From positions 1,054,001 through 1,118,000 of the forward strand of contig NW_026777121.1 of assembly GCF_030936135.1 (NCBI RefSeq): 64,000 bases of DNA, read 5' to 3'. This stretch comes from Gavia stellata. Lineage: Eukaryota > Chordata > Aves > Gaviiformes > Gaviidae. The translations under genes were made by a program, and so were the position numbers. The notes below the pieces were generated by a model. It had not been told where the DNA came from, searched no databases, and was given only the letters and a program-made list of their open reading frames with translations. Shown here piece by piece: positions 57,701-64,000 of the stretch (its first letter is position 1; every line of letters starts with the position of its first letter).

Positions 57701-58920
57701 TCAAGGACTGCATATGAAATACCTAGAAAACTGAAAAGGAGAAGGAAGGGACTCGCTAACCTTATCAGGAAGCAGTTATAATACTGATTGTCGTTACTGA
57801 CATACCAAGGACTACTTACCCCGTACTATGAAGGAGGCTGTCTAGAGCAGATCAGTGCAGCTACTGATGTTAAGATGGTCTCCTCCACTTTCTTCTGGGC
57901 TAAAAATGCTGCAAAAATAATGAATTACACATCACTCAGTCCCACTGAGAGTACCTCTGGAAAGTACTTGTGTGCTTAAACAAAGACCAATCACAAAGGC
58001 AAATGTATCTTAAGCTGTAAGGACGACTCTATCATGAGGCCAGGGTGATATTAATAGTGCTCAGTCCTGCCTAGAATGATTTGTTCTTAAAGATTGATTT
58101 AAATTAAGTGCTTGTTACTTTCTGTCCCAGTTTTTCCTCTTCAAATCTCTGTTACTTTGTTCTGATTGTTATCTCTTTTTTGCCTGTGAACATTGTCAGG
58201 TCAGTGTGACATAAAGTGAGACCCAGTTTTGAAGAAAAAGGAGAGGGAGGGGAAGCGATATCACAGGTAGAAGTTGCCAAGTTTTACCTGCTGGCACACC
58301 GATAGGCCTAGCATGGAATACGCTCAGGGCGTTCATTCACTCTTCCTCCAGTTCGAGGGAGACCATCATCTGCTATCTGGAGAATAGAATCATGATTCCA
58401 AAGGCTCCTTCTAAAGAGAGAAACTTCATGTTTGAAACACAATTACAAGAAATGGTGATTTTTACACCCCAAAGCAGGCTACCCCAAAATAAAATAAATA
58501 TGTTAAAGATGCAGGATCAATAATCTTTTTAGGTTAACTGTGTATATAAAAAAAAAGCAATAGCATTATGCTTGCCCTCTAGAACACGCTGATCAAGAAG
58601 GAAGCAGTACCTTTAACAATCTGTCTGCTCAGAGCCCTGGCTTTACCCATCCACAGCCAGACTCATGGCTTCCAAAACATTAATCAGAAAAGTTGCTACT
58701 AGCCCTGTATTGGCGGGAAACAATGCCAGAAACTTTAGCCATCTAATATTAAATCCTTGGACCAACATCTTCCAGACTGACTGAACAGAAAAGCTGCTAC
58801 CAGCATTGTATTTTGAGGAAATGAGCGATTAAAAAGAAAAGGGCTGTGGGCATGGCAGGCATCAATAGCTCGTCATTACGCGGAAACTTCCGAATCCAAG
58901 TGCTTTAACTGGCTTTTACT
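54751..58920. other. E2F3-CDKAL1 spacer, copy 2
   Basis: Counterpart of 10141-14930. It lacks the solo LTR of copy 1 and has the empty site near 58776. The A/G homopolymer at about 55963-55991 is shorter. Confidence 0.6.
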
Positions 58921-59555
58921 GCCGGACCTAGTTTTCACTCAAAACGGAGGTGAGTCTCCAAGGATGCGGAGAAACGAAGCGCGGAGGACGCGTGGCCTTG
59001 GCGCTCGGCAGATGCCCCGGCGCCGGTGATCTGCGCTGCAAACCCAGCCACGGCGCAGCGCCGGAGGACACCCCATGGCAGCGCCGGAGGACACCCCCTC
59101 TCCAGCTCCACGACTTCCCCTTCCCCCTCGCCACAGCTGACGCTCCCAGCACGGCGGCCCGGCGCCGCGGCCACGGGAGCAGCCGTGAGGGCTCCTACGG
59201 CCCTAGCGCCCGCCGCGCCCTCCCCCGCCCCGCTCCGGCCAGGCCTCAGCTCTGCTCTTCCCCCACGTACGGCACTCCACCGGCGAAAGGAGCGGGAGCG
59301 CCGGCCCGGCGGACAAACCCCTCGGCGGTCGCGCAGCGGGACGGGCAGGCCCGCGCTGCCGCGCCGCTGCCGCTGCCCACCCCGCCGGGCGGCGCAGCCG
59401 CGCTCTCTCTCGCGAGGCTGCGTCCCAGAGCGCGTGCACCGGTTTGGCCGCTGCCGACCGCCGTCGCGGCGCTGCTGCGCGCGCGCGGGGGCTTGAGGCG
59501 GGGCGCGGCGGCCGCGATGGCGGAGCCCTGCTGAGGGCGTGCGGGGCCCGGCGGG
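58920..59555 (+). promoter_or_regulatory. CDKAL1: CpG-island promoter and presumed exon 1 of CDKAL1, copy 2
   Basis: Nearly identical to 14930-15592, differing by a short deletion around 59403-59410 and single-base changes. The MAEPC upstream frame (59517-59534) and the GTGAGAG donor at 59556 are kept. Confidence 0.7.
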
Positions 59556-59582
59556 GTGAGAGCCGGGGCTCGCCGTGGAGGC

Positions 59583-59848
59583 CTTCTACCCCCTTTTCTC
59601 CCCCCCCACTCTCTCCCCCCACTCTCTCCCCCCTCCTCTCTCCTCTCTCCCCCCTCCCCCCTCCTCTCTCCTCTCTCCCCCCTCCCCCCTCCTCTCTCCT
59701 CTCTCCCCCCTCCCCCCCTCCTCCTCTCCTCCCCCTCCTCCCCCCTTCTCCCTCCCCCCCCTCCCCCCCTTCTCCCTCCCCCCCCTCCCCCCTTCTCCCT
59801 CCCCCCCCTCCTCCCCCCTTCTCCCTCCCCCTTCCCCTCCCCCCTCCA
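59583..59848 (+). repeat. Pyrimidine minisatellite, CDKAL1 intron 1, copy 2
   Basis: C/T-only tract at the same place as 15617-15878 but built mainly from CTCCTCTCTCCTCTCTCCCC-type and CTTCTCCCTCCCCCC-type units. About 240 bases that follow the tract in copy 1 (15885-16125) are missing here. Confidence 0.95.
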
Positions 59849-59915
59849 CCTCGTGGGTCTCTGTCCACCAGTTCTGCTCGTTCCTGCCATGTCTTTTTGT
59901 TCTTTTTTTCCCCAG

Positions 59916-59953
59916 GATTATTCTCCAAGAGGATTTAGACCTTGCTTCAAAAG
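59916..59953 (+). other. CDKAL1: Probable non-coding 5' UTR exon of CDKAL1, copy 2
   Basis: The same 38-bp candidate exon as in copy 1, with one base change near its 3' end. Acceptor and GTATGA donor are retained. Confidence 0.55.
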
Positions 59954-61642
59954 GTATGACTTTTCTTTTGGCTGTATTCGTTCTTTTGGGGGCCACGGAA
60001 ATAAACTAAGCTTCTTTGTTTTGCAGCTGCTCCATTATAGCAGGTATTTTTCTGGAAGAGAGAAAAAACAACAAATCAAAACTTTTTCCTTCCCTGTATT
60101 GAGTTGATAACTTTACCTGTTTGTACACACTGTTAGTGGTATAAAGTATATAATCATATTTTGATGTAAAAAATCAGAATATTTACAACAGTATAAAGTA
60201 GTGTAAGAGATGTTGCCCCCCCCCCACCCCCCCCAATATTCTTTATTGCTAGACTTTCCACAGCTTTTTATTTTGGTTCATCCTTTGTGGCCTTTTTAGA
60301 GATCCTGGGATTTTTCATCTAGAAGAATGCTAAACGCTTCTATATCTTTGTCAGATGCATCCTCTTTGTGACATCATCATATTCCTTCTTAAGTTAAATG
60401 TTATAAAAGTTATATGAAGTTTTATTTTGAAGTGTACTTTGCAAGATTGACTGAAGGACTCACACTGGGGAAAATGCACAGGTGTTTAACTTCTTATGTC
60501 CTTGAGTAATTCAGTTTGTACAAAATACTTTGAGGTGTTGCCAGTAGCCTGAGCTTTCTGTTCCTGAAATCTGGTTTTAAAGAAATTAAAGCCTTGTTTC
60601 TTTTGTTCTTCACTGCCAGTTAGGAAAGTGTTGTGTTTTCCCTGTAAACTGTGTGAAATGCCCCTGTGTGATTTCCTTAGTAAACTGTTGAGACATGTAC
60701 AAAACCAAGTTTCCAATGCTAAATCAGACATTATTCTGATGAAGAATTACACACAGCCCAGTGTGAGGCGTGTAATTAATGCATAGCTTTTTTTTTTTAC
60801 AGGCTCCTTTAGTAAATAACTTTTTTTTCCTTTCCTGACAACTGATCTGGATCTTGAGATCTGCTGGGAGCTATAGATGCGTGTATATTTACTTTCTTGT
60901 GGAAAATATAAATAGATTTTAATGATTTTTCTCGTGTATTATATGAGCCAGAGGATAATTAGCTATTTGATGTTAGCTAGGTGTAGTTGTTTAACACCTT
61001 GTTCCTGAGGACAGGAATTTTTATTTTGCTGTCCTAATGAATGAAGTAATTCAGATGAAAGTCCTGTGGGATCAGGAATTCTAGGAATAGTTTGGTTTCT
61101 TTTCTTTTCTATGATTTCTCTGACTATGAAGACATTGAAATACTGTGCACCTGTTTTCAGCACACAAATAAAAGAGCCAGAACAACCTCTGAAGGAGGCG
61201 CTTGAATGCTGTGTCTTTCATTCTTCTGTGATGTGAGTGGAAGCGTATCTGTCGCATAACATGAACTCATTATTCCACTGTGCTGCCTGACATGGTTAAG
61301 AATACTTGTATCTTGGATATGTCACGTCAGAGGAGCTGCAGGGTTTTTGAGTTAGAAGATGGCAAGGTACAGATTATTAAAAAAAACCCAAACAACCCTC
61401 TCTATGGTTTGTGGCTTTCTCCCTGCCTGTGTTTGAGATCTCTGGGGAAGAGGGCCTCAGGAAATATCTCTGGATAGTTGATTGTTTTTATGTGCTCACC
61501 TTCCCTCATCTATATGATCTATCGCAGGTATATGTAGAAATACATCTGACTTTTCTTTATGAGAACATATGCAGTAGATACTAGGCCTTGGCTTTGTATT
61601 CAAATGCTTGCTAATATCAGTCTTCTCTAATGCTTCTTGAAG
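59954..61642 (+). other. CDKAL1: CDKAL1 5' UTR intron, copy 2
   Basis: Counterpart of 16211-17897. It has a C-rich tract near 60215-60233 and no other recognised feature. Confidence 0.55.
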
Positions 61643-61809
61643 ATGCCTGCTGCCTGTGAACCAGTGCTTGAAGCTATTGAAGATACCGTGTCAGCAGAAG
61701 ATTTGAAGCCACGTGATCGGCAGTTTGTAAGAAAGAACGTTTTTCCAAAAGTGCGACAACGCAATTCACAAAAAAATACTCGGGCAGACGATGATCCCCC
61801 AAGTGACAG
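61643..61809 (+). CDS. CDKAL1: CDKAL1 first coding exon, copy 2
   Basis: Same start, length, phase and translation as 17898-18064, with only silent differences. Its downstream exons lie beyond the window. If the tandem model is right, this copy leads into the complete downstream CDKAL1. Confidence 0.92.
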
Positions 61810-62216
61810 GTAAATTCTTCCATCAACCCTATCTTGTTGCTTTGCTCATATCTTGTGTGCACTGTCAGCTTCTAAAAATAAGGTGGAAGTTCTCATTATC
61901 TCATAGTGTAAAATTTGAATACAAGATAAAAATGAGTAAAATAGTGTTTATAAAATGTAGTGATAATGAACAATAAATCCTGAGCAGATTTCTTGTCCTA
62001 GACAAACTTTCTCTAGAAATCAGTTATGACGGAGATATTGATTAATGGAGTAATCAGACTGGAAAAATGGTTCCTGTTACTTCAGCTTGTATGTGTAAAA
62101 CATTTCTGAAAAATTGTCTGCTTCACCTTAATTACCTAAATAGAAGCTGAGCTCTTCAAAATGCAGTCCTGGAGTAGCCTTGTGCCATCTGGAATGAGAA
62201 ATAAGAATAAAATTCT

Positions 62217-62845
62217 GAGAATCACGAAAGGATTGAGGCTGGAGGGGACCTCTGGAGGTCATCTTCTCCAAACCCCCTGCTTCAGCAGGGCCACCTACAG
62301 CCAGGTGGCCAGGACCGTGCCTAGCTAGTTTTTGAATAGCTCTAAAGAGGGAGATTCCACCACCTCCTTGGGCAACCTGTGCCAGCGCTCAGTCACCCTC
62401 ACAGTCAAAAAGTGTTTCGTGATGTTCAGAGGGACCCCGTGTTTCAGTTTGTGCCCATTGCCTCCTGGCCTCTCACTGGGCACTGCTGAAAAGAGCCTGT
62501 GTCTGTCCTCTTTGGACCCTCCCTTCAGGTATTTAATATCCATTGATGAGCTTCCCCCGAGCCTTTCTCTTGCAGGCTGAACAGCGCCAGCTCTCTCAGC
62601 CTCTCCTCTTAGGAGAGATGCTCCAGTCCCTTAACCATCTTCATGGCCCTTTGTTGGACTGTCTTTCTTGTGGGTGCATCCCATCAGGGCCCAGGGACTT
62701 AGGTATGTCCAGTTTGCTGAAGTATTCCCTGACCTGCCCCTCTTCCACCAAGGGTACATCTTCCTTGCTTCAGTCTTTCCACCTGGCTTCTGGAACCTGG
62801 GATTTCCAAAGGCTGTGCTTGTTGTTTGTACATCCTCCTGCAAGT
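62217..62845 (-). mobile_element. CR1 LINE fragment, older, copy 2
   Basis: Counterpart of 18472-19112 with a further small internal loss near 62663. It has the same [19 protein letters not shown] segment on the minus strand. Confidence 0.85.
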
Positions 62846-64000
62846 GACATAGTGAGACTTCTTTTGAACTTACTGTTTTATTTCAGTGGAAATCGTATGC
62901 TGTAACTATGGAACGTATCTTTTGTGTTTTTCCTTCTTGTGATTCCCCTAAGAGCAGAATCAACTTTCTGCTGCAGTGGAATTGATGAAAGTATAAATGA
63001 ACTCAGTTATCGATTCTAGTTTCTACTGCATTTCCGAGATCTGGATTTTGGTTGGTGCCACCCCCTGCTCCCCCTCCCCCCCGCCCTTAATTTTGAGCTG
63101 GTGGATGAAATTTCCCTGCATTATAAAGGTGGAAATAAAGTATGTCTGGAATGTGCAGGAAATTTGATTTTGGTTTCTCATTAGTGTTCAAAAGAGATTT
63201 TTATAAGCATAACAGTCCACCTTTATGTGAAGCCCCATTCTGCCAGGAGTGTGTGTACAGCCGAACCGGTGGCTTATAGATACTTGACACTAGCACTCCG
63301 TTCTCCGAAGTATTCAGGAGAATACTGTATGTTATTTAACAGGCTGTATTTTAGTGTTTTTGACCCAAGAATGCACATTGAATGTACGTTGTTTAGACAG
63401 TAGGAACGCTAAATACATTGTACATGTGCAACACGTGTTGCACATGTCTAATGATCATTAATGTGCCATCAACAATTTTTTGTTTCTAGCTAGGGGAAGT
63501 AGCTTTAAAAAAAGAAGCGTGGGGGAGGAGAAAAGAGAAAAGATGTGGGCAGGGCAAAGGATGGTGTTGCAGGATGTCTGTTGTTCTTGTACTGGCATCT
63601 TTAGCTCATTGGCACAGTTATCCCAGGAGTTTCAGTGAGAGCTTCTTGCAGAATTTTTTGTTGGTTCTTAAACCATTGTGTGTGCCAGCTCCATGGTGCA
63701 CATCTGCCATGCTGCTTCTGTAGCCCAGAAAGGTTGGGGTATGAGCTTTCAGACGTTAGTGTGGCTGGTGGCAGGCTTAAGTTAAGAATTTATAAAGGTG
63801 CCTTGTATGGAGGGAACTCCGGTCAATGAGTGCCATAATATCAAAAGGCTGCAGTTTAGCTCTAACTGTTTGCTGGTGGCCTCATTTCAGTGCAGTCACT
63901 TGAAGATCCCTTGTTAAATGATAATTTTCAGAAAGTGAGTTGTTTGGTTTGGTTTTTTTCAATACAACTGCAGCGTACTGAATCTCTTCTTATCCTACAG
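62846..64000 (+). other. CDKAL1: CDKAL1 intron sequence to window edge, copy 2
   Basis: Counterpart of 19113-20275. It contains a 26-bp perfect palindrome at 63422-63447 and nothing else recognised. Confidence 0.6.
63422..63447. repeat. 26-bp perfect palindrome centred on CACGTG
   Basis: The half-site is ACATGTGCAACAC followed by its exact complement. The copy 1 equivalent (19698-19723) has mismatches. It could be a bHLH E-box site or a cruciform-prone element, or chance. Confidence 0.7.

Larger units (their letters stand above)
43764..64000 (+). repeat. Tandem segmental duplication, copy 2
   Basis: The counterpart of 1-20275 in the same order and orientation, continuing past the window edge. 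The matching region may begin before 43764, but copy 1 is cut by the window start. Copy-specific differences are given at the individual features. Confidence 0.95.

Overview
The window is vertebrate, almost certainly bird, nuclear DNA. The evidence is several CR1 LINEs ending in the ATTCTGTG-type tail, avian-style retroviral LTRs, and exons of two genes that are neighbours in the same order and orientation in vertebrates: E2F3 (cell-cycle transcription factor) followed by CDKAL1 (tRNA methylthiotransferase). There are no bacterial features.

The main architecture is a head-to-tail duplication. Bases 1 to about 20,275 recur, with roughly 1-2% difference by eye plus a few large indels, at 43,764-64,000, a period of about 43.7-44.6 kb. 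Copy 1 (1 to at least 20,275) holds E2F3 exons 4-7 (numbered so that the AKRRLEL exon is exon 2), the E2F3 3' UTR, a spacer, the CpG-island promoter of CDKAL1, a small non-coding exon and the first coding exon. The next CDKAL1 coding exon (21,032-21,144) follows. From about 22 to 39 kb come accessory sequences: a broken endogenous retrovirus, two minisatellite fields, a stranded acrosin-like exon, LTRs and a nearly intact CR1. E2F3 then starts again with exons 2 and 3 (40,950 and 43,341) and runs into copy 2 (exons 4-7, then CDKAL1 up to its first coding exon at the window edge). The simplest reading is that copy 1 carries a 3'-truncated CDKAL1, copy 2 carries an E2F3 without its first exon, and the join lies between 21,145 and 40,949.

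The genes look relaxed. The E2F3 DNA-binding exon has changes at nearly invariant residues, copy 2 has a nonsense codon in exon 5, both copies share a C-terminal frame change that reads past the ancestral stop, and the CDKAL1 GCSH exon departs from a very conserved motif. The locus may therefore be a decaying paralogous block and not the working E2F3-CDKAL1 locus. This is an inference, and an assembly artefact remains possible for the tandem copy.

The large E2F3 intron between exons 4 and 5 is a U12-type AT-AC intron with both minor-spliceosome signals intact in the two copies.
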